Positions 18,142-26,312 of a stretch of DNA of 64,000 bases are shown piece after piece. Every line of letters starts with the position of its first letter. Positions within the stretch are counted from its first letter, which is position 1. A program made the position numbers and the translations under genes. Source of the stretch: CBDCUC01 sp965222485 (GTDB lineage: Bacteria; Pseudomonadota; Alphaproteobacteria; Rhizobiales; Hyphomicrobiaceae); NCBI GenBank assembly GCA_965222485.1, contig CBDCUC010000039.1, positions 248,001-312,000 on the forward strand, in the 5' to 3' direction. The notes under the pieces were generated by a model. The model was not told where the DNA came from, made no database searches, and worked only from the letters and a program-made list of their open reading frames with translations.

Positions 18142-18450
18142 TCAATGCTCGTCCGGTTTGGCAACTTCATAGGCAGCGAGTTGTTCCGGCGATGCCTCTT
18201 TTTGATACTTCTTGCGCCAATCGTCGTAAGCCATTCCGTAGATAATCTCGCGCGCCTCGTCCTTCGAAAGCGTGATGTTCTTTTCTTCTGCAGCGTCTTT
18301 GTACCAATTCGACAGACAGTTGCGGCAAAAGCCAGCCAGATTCATCATATCGATGTTCTGCACGTCGGTACGGTTGCGCAAATGCGAAACCAGCCGGCGG
18401 AACGCGGCGGCCTGCAGCTCGATTTCTGTCTTTTCGTCAATTGTCGCCAT
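18142..18450 (-). CDS. DUF1244 protein
   Basis: The 102-residue protein starts at the ATG ending at 18450, directly behind a strong ribosome binding site (GGGAGAGG); a longer frame is rejected. The core RTDVQNIDMMNLAGFCRNCLSNWY and the segment EAREIIYGMAYDDWRKKYQ are hallmarks of DUF1244, a small helical family widespread in alpha- and gammaproteobacteria with no established function. The C-x2-C pair (FCRNC) is a possible metal or redox site. It lies 50 bases after the N-formylglutamate amidohydrolase gene in the same direction, an arrangement common in Hyphomicrobiales. Confidence 0.92.
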   Translation of the reverse strand: MATIDEKTEIELQAAAFRRLVSHLRNRTDVQNIDMMNLAGFCRNCLSNWYKDAAEEKNITLSKDEAREIIYGMAYDDWRKKYQKEASPEQLAAYEVAKPDEH

Positions 18451-18501
18451 TCTACCTCTCCCTATCATTCTGAACCGGCTCGAATGCCAAACCGGATTGC
18501 A

Positions 18502-19353
18502 TCAACCTTGACCATCCTGAACATCGGCATTGGAGACGTGATACTCAACCTTACCCAGTGAGGCTGCGTGTTCCGGGTCGCGCAAAAGCCCTGAGACAAG
18601 CCCAGCAAGACGTTGCGCCCACGCCTCCTGGCCCTTGGTTTCGCGGATCAGGTCCTGGCGGATTTCAACGATACAGTGGGCGAGCCCGCGCATTGTCCCA
18701 TGCCGCCACATGCAATCACCCTTGAGCCTGCCAGTATAGGGTTCATTGTCACCTACAATAATATCGCCAGGCGCACGCAAGCCCTCCAGCATCGGCACTG
18801 CCAAACGTCCATCCTGATCCCATAAAATGGCGGCATGCCATGGGCGCGGCTTGCCACGCCAGGCGTCGGTAAACGAGTGTATCGACAAAAGCGCGGGGAC
18901 CTTACCCGCTGCACAACACTTGTCGATTAGGGCATCGACCGCATCGTGATAAGGGCGATAAAATTGCTCAAGACGCTTCTGCCTTTCCCCGTCATCGATA
19001 TTTCTGTTCCCGGGCACCACTGAGCCATCGGAGATGCGCATGATCAAGGTCGGGTCGTCTTCGCCCCGGTTCGGGTCGATGACGAGGCGCGAATAGTGCG
19101 TGAGGATAGCCGGTGCGTTAACCGCCTTGGCGGTAAGACGCGTCACTTCAGCTGCGCCGATATCATAGGCGATGTGGCGAACGAGTTGCTCCGGCGGCAG
19201 TCCCAGCGTTCCATAGCCGGGCGGGAAGGCGTTGTTGGCGTGATCGCATAACAGGACCATACCGGCATCGGCAACTCCCGGCAGCACATGGAACGATTCC
19301 GCGGAGACGGCCTCGACGATACCGCTGGCATTCGTGTGAATCTTTTTCTGCAT
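18502..19353 (-). CDS. N-formylglutamate amidohydrolase family protein
   Basis: The ATG at 19353 gives 283 residues; the upstream frame reads like non-coding DNA. Family motifs are LLCDHANNAFPPGYGTLG, HIAYDIGA, THYSRLVIDPNR, LLSIHSFTDAWRGKPRPW and LAHCIVEIRQDLI, supplying the zinc-binding His and Glu residues of this amidohydrolase. Characterised relatives (HutG) release formate from N-formylglutamate in histidine breakdown, but no hut genes are nearby, so the physiological substrate is uncertain. It is likely co-transcribed with the DUF1244 gene. Confidence 0.9.
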   Translation of the reverse strand: MQKKIHTNASGIVEAVSAESFHVLPGVADAGMVLLCDHANNAFPPGYGTLGLPPEQLVRHIAYDIGAAEVTRLTAKAVNAPAILTHYSRLVIDPNRGEDDPTLIMRISDGSVVPGNRNIDDGERQKRLEQFYRPYHDAVDALIDKCCAAGKVPALLSIHSFTDAWRGKPRPWHAAILWDQDGRLAVPMLEGLRAPGDIIVGDNEPYTGRLKGDCMWRHGTMRGLAHCIVEIRQDLIRETKGQEAWAQRLAGLVSGLLRDPEHAASLGKVEYHVSNADVQDGQG

Positions 19354-19620
19354 GGCGTTGTTATATAGGCCCCCGGACCCCGCCGTGCCAGTCACCAAAA
19401 CACTGAAAACCGCCGGCCCGGCATCGTCTTGTGCAACAGCCTGCAGCATGGCCGCGTCCATCGACGTCGAAACTGGCGCTGCGACCCGTGCGGCGCCTTG
19501 ACACACCGGCTACATTCAGCCGCGCCTGCTTGACGCGCCTTCTCCGATCCCGCACACCATTGCTCGCGGGGCGAGCGCGCCCGCCAATAAAACACAACTC
19601 ACCGGTCCAGGGACGGATAC

Positions 19621-20916
19621 ATGGCTTCATCCGCATTTCCGCAAGTACAAGAATTCCTAATGTCTCTTTACCAGAAGGCGGTTGAGACAGCCCATCCACG
19701 AACATGCGTACCGCCCTTTTTGCCCGACGTCCCCGATGGTGGCCGCATTATCATCGTTGGCGCGGGCAAGGGAACGGCTGCGATGGCACAGGCCACGGAG
19801 CGTCACTACATCGAACGCGGACAAGCCGATCGGGTCGGGGGCTGCATCTCAACCCGTCATGGCTTTGGGCTGCCCACTGAAATTATAGAGATCATTGAAG
19901 CAGGCCATCCGGTACCCGACGAACATTCAATCTCCGGTGCAGCCCGCGCGGTCGAATTGGCCCAAAGCGCAGGACCAAATGATTTGGTCTTGTGTTTGTT
20001 GTCCGGGGGCGCATCTGCGCTGTGGTCGGCGCCCGTTGATGGTGTCAGCTTTGAAGACAAACAAGGTCTCACGCGTCAGCTGTTGAAGTCGGGTGCCCGG
20101 ATTTCAGAGATGAACTGCGTACGCAAGCATCTGTCACGCATCAAGGGCGGACGTCTGGCCGCTGCGACATATCCGGGCCGGTTGATCACGTTGGCAATCT
20201 CCGATGTACCCGGTGACGATCCTGCAGGCATTGGCTCCGGTCCAACGGTCGGTGATCCGACCACACTTGCAGAAGCGCGTGATGTCCTTGACCGTTACGG
20301 CATCGACCCCTCTCCAGCAATAGCCGAGGCGTTGAACAACCCTGCAAACGAGACACAAAAGCCGGGCGCCAAGGAACTCGAATCGTCCGAATATACTTTG
20401 GTCGCCAAACCACTGGCGTCATTAGAGGCTGCTGCCGAACTTGCTCGCGCGGCCGGCTACCGAATCGACGTGCTTGGCGATTCTTTAGAAGGTGAAGCGC
20501 GCGATGTGGCCCGCTTCCACGCCATGATGGCGCAGGACGCAAAGGCCCGTGGTGAAAAGGTTGCGATCATGTCGGGTGGCGAGCTTACCGTGACACTGCG
20601 TGGCAATGGCTCAGGAGGTCCCAACCAGGAATATGCACTGGCCCTGGCGGCCGCGCTCAACGGCGAGCCCGGAATTTATGGGTTGGCCGGCGATACTGAC
20701 GGAACGGATGGCGGCAGGGGAGCCGCAGATGATCCGGCAGGCGCCATTGTTTTTCCAGATACTTTGACGCGAGCCGCCGCTGCCAACCTCAATGCCGTCA
20801 CGTTCCTGGAGAACAACGACTCCACAGGGTTTTTCGATAAAGTTGGGGATCTCATTCGGTGCGGTCCGACGCAGACCAACGTCAATGATTTCCGTATTGT
20901 TATTGTCGACCCTTAG
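19621..20916 (+). CDS. Glycerate 2-kinase (MOFRL family)
   Basis: The 431-residue protein shows the GckA/TtuD family layout: a Rossmann-like N-terminal domain with IIVGAGKGTAAMAQA, SGGASALW and DVPGDDPAGIGSGPTVGDPT, and the C-terminal MOFRL domain (GGELTVTLRGNGSGGPNQEYALALA). These enzymes phosphorylate D-glycerate to 2-phosphoglycerate with ATP; older annotations call them hydroxypyruvate reductases. It precedes DUF1036 and pyruvate kinase, and the product 2-phosphoglycerate flows via enolase to the substrate of pyruvate kinase. The gene is followed by a hairpin (20934-20956) that may end its transcript. Confidence 0.93.
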   Translation: MASSAFPQVQEFLMSLYQKAVETAHPRTCVPPFLPDVPDGGRIIIVGAGKGTAAMAQATERHYIERGQADRVGGCISTRHGFGLPTEIIEIIEAGHPVPDEHSISGAARAVELAQSAGPNDLVLCLLSGGASALWSAPVDGVSFEDKQGLTRQLLKSGARISEMNCVRKHLSRIKGGRLAAATYPGRLITLAISDVPGDDPAGIGSGPTVGDPTTLAEARDVLDRYGIDPSPAIAEALNNPANETQKPGAKELESSEYTLVAKPLASLEAAAELARAAGYRIDVLGDSLEGEARDVARFHAMMAQDAKARGEKVAIMSGGELTVTLRGNGSGGPNQEYALALAAALNGEPGIYGLAGDTDGTDGGRGAADDPAGAIVFPDTLTRAAAANLNAVTFLENNDSTGFFDKVGDLIRCGPTQTNVNDFRIVIVDP

Positions 20917-20933
20917 ACGATATACCCAAACCT

Positions 20934-20956
20934 GACCCACCGATTCGGCGTGGGTC
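20934..20956 (+). terminator. Possible terminator after glycerate kinase
   Basis: GACCCAC (20934-20940) pairs with GTGGGTC (20950-20956), with a short inner CG pairing and then GTTTCACT. The stem is GC-rich but the following T-run is weak, so read-through into the DUF1036-pyk pair is possible. Confidence 0.5.
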
Positions 20957-21005
20957 GTTTCACTCTGTTTGGCAGTTGGACAAAGCCAATCAACGGAGCC
21001 TAGAC

Positions 21006-21536
21006 TTGCGCCCACAAAACCGTCTGCGACTTGACAAACCATCCAATCCCATCTTGCCGGTCGCGAGGCCACGAAGGCAGGCTGCACATACGCGTTATAA
21101 GATAGCGAACCTGTCAGGCCTGCTAACGCTCGTCACTCTTTTGGTTGCGTGCACCGGATCGGCAGCCTGGGCTGATCTGAAGCTGTGCAATTCCACCTCC
21201 AGCCGCGTCGGGGTCTCTATCGGCTACAAAGACGCCAACGGCTGGGCGACCGAGGGATGGTGGAATATTGCTTCCAGAACATGTGAAACGCTTCTGAAAG
21301 GTGCGCTGCCGAGCCGGTTCGTATATGTACATGCGGTTGACTACGACCGGGGCGGCGAGTGGGTAGGCTCGAATTTTATGTGCACGCAGGAAAAATCGTT
21401 TTCCATCCGCGGGGTCAAGGAATGCGAGGACCGTGGCTATCGCCGCACCGGCTTCTTTGAAGTGGATACAGGCGATTCAAAAATATGGACCATTAGATTG
21501 ACCGATCCGGAGACGGGGGCAAGCGACACCCGATGA
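21006..21536 (+). CDS. Exported DUF1036 protein
   Basis: The gene has no suitable ATG. The TTG at 21006 is preceded by GGAG at seven bases and gives 176 residues; a TTG at 20976 is the alternative. A signal segment (SGLLTLVTLLVACTGSAAWA) precedes a DUF1036 domain with LCNSTSSRVGVSIGYKDANGWATEGWWNIASRTC read in two blocks and the Cys-rich stretch FMCTQEKSFSIRGVKECEDRG. The family is alphaproteobacterial, periplasmic and without known function. It overlaps the pyruvate kinase start by four bases (ATGA), an order I know from many Hyphomicrobiales. Confidence 0.88.
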   Translation: MRPQNRLRLDKPSNPILPVARPRRQAAHTRYKIANLSGLLTLVTLLVACTGSAAWADLKLCNSTSSRVGVSIGYKDANGWATEGWWNIASRTCETLLKGALPSRFVYVHAVDYDRGGEWVGSNFMCTQEKSFSIRGVKECEDRGYRRTGFFEVDTGDSKIWTIRLTDPETGASDTR

Positions 21537-22981
21537 GACGACAACGCAAGGTGAAGCTAGTGGCCACACTGGGGCCGGCATCCGCTTCGCCTGAGCAGAT
21601 GGAGCGATTATTTTTGGCAGGTGTCGATGTCTTTCGCATCAACATGAGCCATTCTTCGCACGACGTCGCCCGGGAGCTGCACTACGCGGCACGCCAATTG
21701 TCCAAACGCCATCGCCATCCCATTGGGGTCCTGGCAGACTTGCAAGGCCCCAAATTCCGTCTGGGCGAATTTGGAGAGGACAGCGTCAGGCTTTCCCCGG
21801 GCAAACTTTTCCGCTTCGACAAGGATGATGCACCAGGAACGGATGAGCGCATTTTTTTGCCGCACGAACAGATTTTTGAGTCCGTTCAGCCCGGCCACAC
21901 GCTCTTGCTCGACGATGGCAGAATACGAATGCGCGTGATCGAAGCCGCAAGCGCCAAGGACACGATTACCGCCGAAGTTTTGGTTGGCGGCAAGTTGTCG
22001 AGCCGCAAAGGCATCAGCCTGCCCGACACGGTCGTTCCCGTAAGCTCCCTCACCGAAAAGGACCACGAGGACCTTGAGTTAGCGCTCGACATTGGCGTTG
22101 ATTGGGTCGCCCTGTCGTTTGTTCAGCGCGTTGAGGACGTTCTGGAAGCAAAAATGGAAATCGACGGCCGGGCTGCGGTCATGGTCAAAATCGAAAAACC
22201 CACAGCCGTCGATGCGCTTGATGATATCATCGCGACGGCAGACGGTTTCATGGTGGCACGCGGCGATCTGGGCGTTGAGATGCCGGTTGAAAAGGTGCCC
22301 GGGCTTCAGAAGAAAATTACCCGCAAGGCCCGTGCGGCCGGCAAGCCCGTTGTAGTTGCAACGCAGATGTTGGAAAGCATGATTGCGTCACCGGTGCCGA
22401 CGCGCGCTGAGGTATCTGACGTCGCCACCGCGGTGTTCGAAGGTGCCGATGCGGTGATGCTGTCTGCAGAGTCCGCCGTTGGCAGCTATCCGGTCGAGGC
22501 GATCGAGACGATGAATCGCATCGCTATCGAGGTTGAAAACGACAAAGGCTACGATGCAATTTTGTATGCGTGGCAAACTGAACCTCAGCCCACGCCGAAC
22601 GACGCCATTGCTGCCGCCGCATATGCAATTGCCGGCACCGTGAGGTTGGCCGCCATCGTCTGTTATACGGCTACGGGGTCGACGGCCCTCCGGGTGGCGC
22701 GCGAACGGCCACGCATCCCCGTCATGGGACTGACGCCGGTGCCATCCACCGCACATAGATTGTCTGTGGTTTGGGGCATTCACACGGTCATGACGAGCGA
22801 CCCGGAAGATCTAAACGACATGGTGCGCAAAGCCTGCCGCATTGCTTTTGACGAAGGCTTTGTCAAAGCGGGCGAGGGTATTCTTATCACTGCGGGTGTG
22901 CCACTCGGTACGCCAGGCGCAACCAATATGATCCGAATTGCATTTGTCGATGAGCAAGGCGAGACCGTCACCGACAGATAG
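21533..22981 (+). CDS. pyk: Pyruvate kinase
   Basis: The 482-residue enzyme converts phosphoenolpyruvate and ADP to pyruvate and ATP. It opens with the substrate-binding start KLVATLGPASASPEQM and RINMSHSSHD. The signature MVKIEKPTAVDALDDI carries the catalytic Lys and the metal-binding Glu, and the active-site motif MVARGDLGVEMP follows, then ATQMLESMI and TRAEVSDVATAVFEGADAVMLS. The C-terminal regulatory domain is complete. Translation is coupled to DUF1036. A weak hairpin (22987-23001) follows the stop. Confidence 0.97.
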   Translation: MRRQRKVKLVATLGPASASPEQMERLFLAGVDVFRINMSHSSHDVARELHYAARQLSKRHRHPIGVLADLQGPKFRLGEFGEDSVRLSPGKLFRFDKDDAPGTDERIFLPHEQIFESVQPGHTLLLDDGRIRMRVIEAASAKDTITAEVLVGGKLSSRKGISLPDTVVPVSSLTEKDHEDLELALDIGVDWVALSFVQRVEDVLEAKMEIDGRAAVMVKIEKPTAVDALDDIIATADGFMVARGDLGVEMPVEKVPGLQKKITRKARAAGKPVVVATQMLESMIASPVPTRAEVSDVATAVFEGADAVMLSAESAVGSYPVEAIETMNRIAIEVENDKGYDAILYAWQTEPQPTPNDAIAAAAYAIAGTVRLAAIVCYTATGSTALRVARERPRIPVMGLTPVPSTAHRLSVVWGIHTVMTSDPEDLNDMVRKACRIAFDEGFVKAGEGILITAGVPLGTPGATNMIRIAFVDEQGETVTDR

Positions 22982-23044
22982 CCGCCTGCCCGCTTCGGGC
23001 AAGAAGACTGCATGTATCAGTCCATTTGGCTGAACACCCGTCAG

Positions 23045-23257
23045 TCAGGCGATGATATCCGGCAGCAGCTGATCTTCGAGCGCCGTGATACGGTCTTTAA
23101 GCACAAGTTTTCGTTTTTTTAGCCGCCGGATATGCAACTGATCGGCCGTTCCGGAGGTTTCCATGCCGATGATTTCGTCGTCGAGCGCACGGTGTTCATC
23201 CGTCAATCGTACGATTTCCTCACGGATCTCGGCCTCGTTCTTTTCTTCACCGTGCAT
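23045..23257 (-). CDS. DUF465 (YdcH-like) coiled-coil protein
   Basis: The ATG at 23257 gives 70 residues. The family pattern is LTDEHRALDDEIIGME followed by IRRLKKRKLVLKDRITALED, a short antiparallel coiled coil. Proteins of the DUF465 family are common small alphaproteobacterial proteins without assigned function. A second family member is encoded 270 bases away on the opposite strand. Confidence 0.85.
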   Translation of the reverse strand: MHGEEKNEAEIREEIVRLTDEHRALDDEIIGMETSGTADQLHIRRLKKRKLVLKDRITALEDQLLPDIIA

Positions 23258-23527
23258 GGTCTTTTGCCGCCTGGTTCCAATCCACCGCAACCTGGGCTCA
23301 TAGCAAATATTGTCGCGTTCGCGCCCATACGCAATATAGTCGTTGTGCTTAACCGTTGGCAAAACGCCACAAATTTCGACATGGGGCTGACCAATTTACC
23401 ATAGCGACTTGTAACGATCAGACAGAATATGTGTTGCGAATATTGAGGACCAAGCCCGCCAAACCGTGGACAACGCGCATGCGATCTGTCACCATCTGTG
23501 TGTCTTCAATTCAACACGGAGGGCAGA

Positions 23528-23707
23528 ATGTCGCTTGATAGCCATCTGACGGAGCTATCCGAAAGGCACCGGATTTTGGATCGCCGGATCGTTGAAGAAC
23601 TTGCCAGGCCAGGATCAGACGACCTGGAAATCCGGCGACTTAAGCAAGAAAAGCTCAAGTTAAAAGAAGAGATTGAGCGTTTGAAGTCTGCCAATACGCG
23701 TCATTAG
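23528..23707 (+). CDS. DUF465 (YdcH-like) protein, second copy
   Basis: The ATG at 23528 follows a strong ribosome binding site (GGAGGG) and gives 59 residues. LSERHRILDRRIVEEL and IRRLKQEKLKLKEEIERLK match the DUF465 coiled-coil pattern and parallel the minus-strand copy just before. The two genes are divergently arranged, so they share the intergenic region. Paired DUF465 genes are usual in Hyphomicrobiales. Confidence 0.88.
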   Translation: MSLDSHLTELSERHRILDRRIVEELARPGSDDLEIRRLKQEKLKLKEEIERLKSANTRH

Positions 23708-23737
23708 TGTGCAAGACGCGCATCTAATTTTTAAATA

Positions 23738-23795
23738 GACGCCCGACCCTGCATCTGCCGCAGCCTAGAGCTGCAGCCCGCGCCGGGCGGGCGTC
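23738..23795. other. Stem-forming intergenic sequence
   Basis: GACGCCCG (23738-23745) pairs exactly with CGGGCGTC (23788-23795); the 42-base loop contains a smaller CTGC/GCAG pairing. It lies between the convergent DUF465 gene and acyl-CoA synthetase gene. There is no T-run; it may be a bidirectional terminator or a structured RNA end. Confidence 0.3.
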
Positions 23796-23903
23796 GTAAG
23801 CGCTTTCATTCTGGGTACCGATCGAAAATTCCTGATCGGCGCCGGATCACTGCCACCCAATGTCCCACGAAATTGCGAGCCAAAATGCCTGAACAGGCGT
23901 GTA

Positions 23904-25529
23904 TCAGTCGCCCGTTAGTTCGCGCAGTTTGAACTTCTGAATCTTTCCCGTCGACGTTTTTGGAAGTTCGACGAATTTGACGTGGCGCGGCACCTTGAAG
24001 TGCGCCAATTCCTTCCGACACCATTCTATGATGTCCTCCGCCGTCGCCGATGCACCTGGCCTCAGCTCGACAAAGGCACACGGGGTCTCACCCCACTTTT
24101 CATCCGGTTTGCCGACAACTGCGCACTGAGACACGTCAGGATGTTTGTAAAGCGCATCTTCCACTTCAATTGAAGAAATGTTCTCACCACCAGAGATAAT
24201 GATGTCTTTCGAACGGTCTTTGAGCTGAATGTAACCGTCCGGGTGTAAGACACCCAGATCGCCCGAGTGGAACCATCCGCCCGCCAAAGCATCGTCCGTC
24301 GCCTTGGGGTTTTTCAGATAGCCCTTCATCACGATATTGCCGCGGAACATCACTTCACCAAGTGTCTCAGCATCCGCGGGAACTTCTTCCATCGTAATGG
24401 GGTCGCGCACTGTCAGGGCTTCCAGCGCGGGATAGCGAACGCCTTGGCGCGCCTTTTTTGCCGTCCGTGCCGGTCGTTCCAACATATCCCAGGAACTTTG
24501 CCACTCGTTGACGACCGCTGGCCCGTAGGTCTCCGTCAGCCCGTAGACGTGCGTGACATTGAACCCCGCTTCAGCCATCGCCGCCAGAACGGCCTCGGGT
24601 GGTGGAGCTGCCGCGGTGATAAACTCCACGGTGTGTCCGATATTCCGTTTTTCTTCCGGTGTTGCATTAAGCAGCGTGGACATGACGATGGGCGCGCCGC
24701 ACAGGTGTGTGACCCCGTGATCCGCGATCGCGTCGTACATCGCCTTCGGCCGGACCCATCTGAGACAGATATGGGTGCCAGCCACAGCTGAGAGCGTCCA
24801 CGGGAAACACCAGCCGTTGCAATGAAACATCGGCAGCGTCCATAGATAAACCGGATGCTTGCCCATTTGCGCTGCAAGCGCATTTGAATAACACATGAGA
24901 GCCGCACCGCGGTGATGATAGACAACGCCTTTTGGGTTTCCTGTGGTTCCGGACGTGTAGTTCAGCGAGATGGCTTCCCATTCATCCTCAGGCATCCGCC
25001 AGCGGAAATTCGCATCACCATCGGAGATGAACTCTTCGTAGTCTGTATACGAAATCGGTTCCGGGTCTTGCGGAAATTCCTTATCGTTGTAGTCGATCAG
25101 CATTGGCTGCACTTTGGCGATCTTCAAAGCTTCACGCACTACGTCGGCAAACTCACGATCGACGATCAGTACCTTTGATTCCGCATGGTCGAGCTGGAAC
25201 GCGATAATTGCCGCATCCAGTCTCGTATTGAGCGAATGCAAAACCGCGCCGACCATCGGCACACCATAGTGGGCATCGATCATTGCCGGAGTGTTCGAGA
25301 GCATCACTGAGACAGTGTCACCCGGTCCGACAAATTTGGCAGCAAGCTTTGAGGCAAGTTTGCGCGCGCGATCATAGACCTGCGCGTAGCTATAACGCAC
25401 ACTGCCATGCACCACCGCGGTGTGATCGGGAAAAACCTTCGCTGATCGTTCCAGGAAAGTAATGGGCGTCAGCGGTTGGTAGTTCGCCGGCGTTTTGCCA
25501 AGGTTCTGCTCATAGGGTTTTGCGGTCAT
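23904..25529 (-). CDS. Acyl-CoA synthetase (DmdB/medium-chain type)
   Basis: The 541-residue enzyme has all the motifs of an active adenylate-forming acyl-CoA ligase: the ATP loop YTSGTTGNPKG (residues 191-201), the adenine motif YGLTETYGP, HSGDLGVLHPDGY with RSKDIISGGENIS-like hinge sequence, and the catalytic Lys in TSTGKIQKFKLRE near the C-terminus. The best-known relatives activate medium-chain fatty acids or 3-methylmercaptopropionate (DmdB); the substrate here is not decidable from sequence. It is a useful contrast to the degenerate synthetase-like protein encoded 780 bases away in the opposite direction. Confidence 0.9.
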   Translation of the reverse strand: MTAKPYEQNLGKTPANYQPLTPITFLERSAKVFPDHTAVVHGSVRYSYAQVYDRARKLASKLAAKFVGPGDTVSVMLSNTPAMIDAHYGVPMVGAVLHSLNTRLDAAIIAFQLDHAESKVLIVDREFADVVREALKIAKVQPMLIDYNDKEFPQDPEPISYTDYEEFISDGDANFRWRMPEDEWEAISLNYTSGTTGNPKGVVYHHRGAALMCYSNALAAQMGKHPVYLWTLPMFHCNGWCFPWTLSAVAGTHICLRWVRPKAMYDAIADHGVTHLCGAPIVMSTLLNATPEEKRNIGHTVEFITAAAPPPEAVLAAMAEAGFNVTHVYGLTETYGPAVVNEWQSSWDMLERPARTAKKARQGVRYPALEALTVRDPITMEEVPADAETLGEVMFRGNIVMKGYLKNPKATDDALAGGWFHSGDLGVLHPDGYIQLKDRSKDIIISGGENISSIEVEDALYKHPDVSQCAVVGKPDEKWGETPCAFVELRPGASATAEDIIEWCRKELAHFKVPRHVKFVELPKTSTGKIQKFKLRELTGD

Positions 25530-26312
25530 CGATTATAGGCCGGAGTTGTTGACGAATAGCGGGCGAAAGGCGCACGAAATTGCGCAATCCGCGTGATAGA
25601 TTTGCGCCAGATCGTGGTTTTGCCAATCAGCGGCACAACCAAGCAATGCCGAGTTGCCGAATGCTTGGGCAAGGATCGCAAGGCACGCCACCGCAGCCGG
25701 GCATTTAGGGAGCGACCCTCTTGCGGCACCGCCCTAGCACGAAGCAACAATAGTGTCCCTCGAAAGCTTTAGTCCGTTCGCGTGTAAGGAGAAAGGCCAG
25801 GACGATCAGGCAGCCCGGACACTAGCGGATAACGCTCCCACCGACAATTGGCAAATGGCTGACGTAACCCTAGTCACCGCCTAGTTTTTTTCGTCCAAGC
25901 AGTGGCCGGCAGCATGGGTTCTCGCTCGACTCACGAGGCCGCCGCACGCCCTCGGCGTCATTGCCGGGCAGTTTTAGCGTTTTTGCAGAGTGCTTAGGAG
26001 CGGTTACCGTCACAGCGACGAGTTGCAGGCTACCGCCCACGCATCTCGTCTCGCCCCTCCTTGCAGCTTTGCAGTGCAGGAATCCTCTGGTCTCCAACAA
26101 ACTGCACATGCTAATGCGACAGGTCTGTCAAAAAGGGCACATTTGCGCGCTTGGGCTTCGAAAAAGAAACTGGGATCCTGGGTCACGGCCCGGCGCCCGA
26201 AGTTCTTTTCGCGGTAGAGCAAATAACAAAAGAAGTGTGTGATCAGGCGGAGCGCAGCAGCGACCACGATGAGGCTTCATCTCCAGCACACCAAATTGAG
26301 GGGGGCTTGCGA
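25530..26312. other. Long divergent intergenic region
   Basis: The 783 bases separate the divergent acyl-CoA synthetase and the PrpE-like gene. Several short open frames cross it on both strands, but none has a ribosome binding site or protein-like composition; an in-frame extension of the downstream gene to 26151 is rejected for the same reason. A T-run (CCTAGTTTTTTT) lies at 25880-25891. I see no RNA gene. It is much longer than most spacers in this window, so it may hold regulation for the unusual pair downstream. Confidence 0.5.

Noticed and set aside
25870..26109. Minus-strand 79-codon frame in the long divergent gap
   Set aside because: No ribosome binding site, Arg/Gly/Cys-rich accidental composition and no known pattern.
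26151..26312. N-terminal extension of the PrpE-like protein from an upstream ATG
   Set aside because: The extension does not resemble protein sequence, and the good ribosome binding site lies before the ATG at 26313, where PrpE similarity begins.
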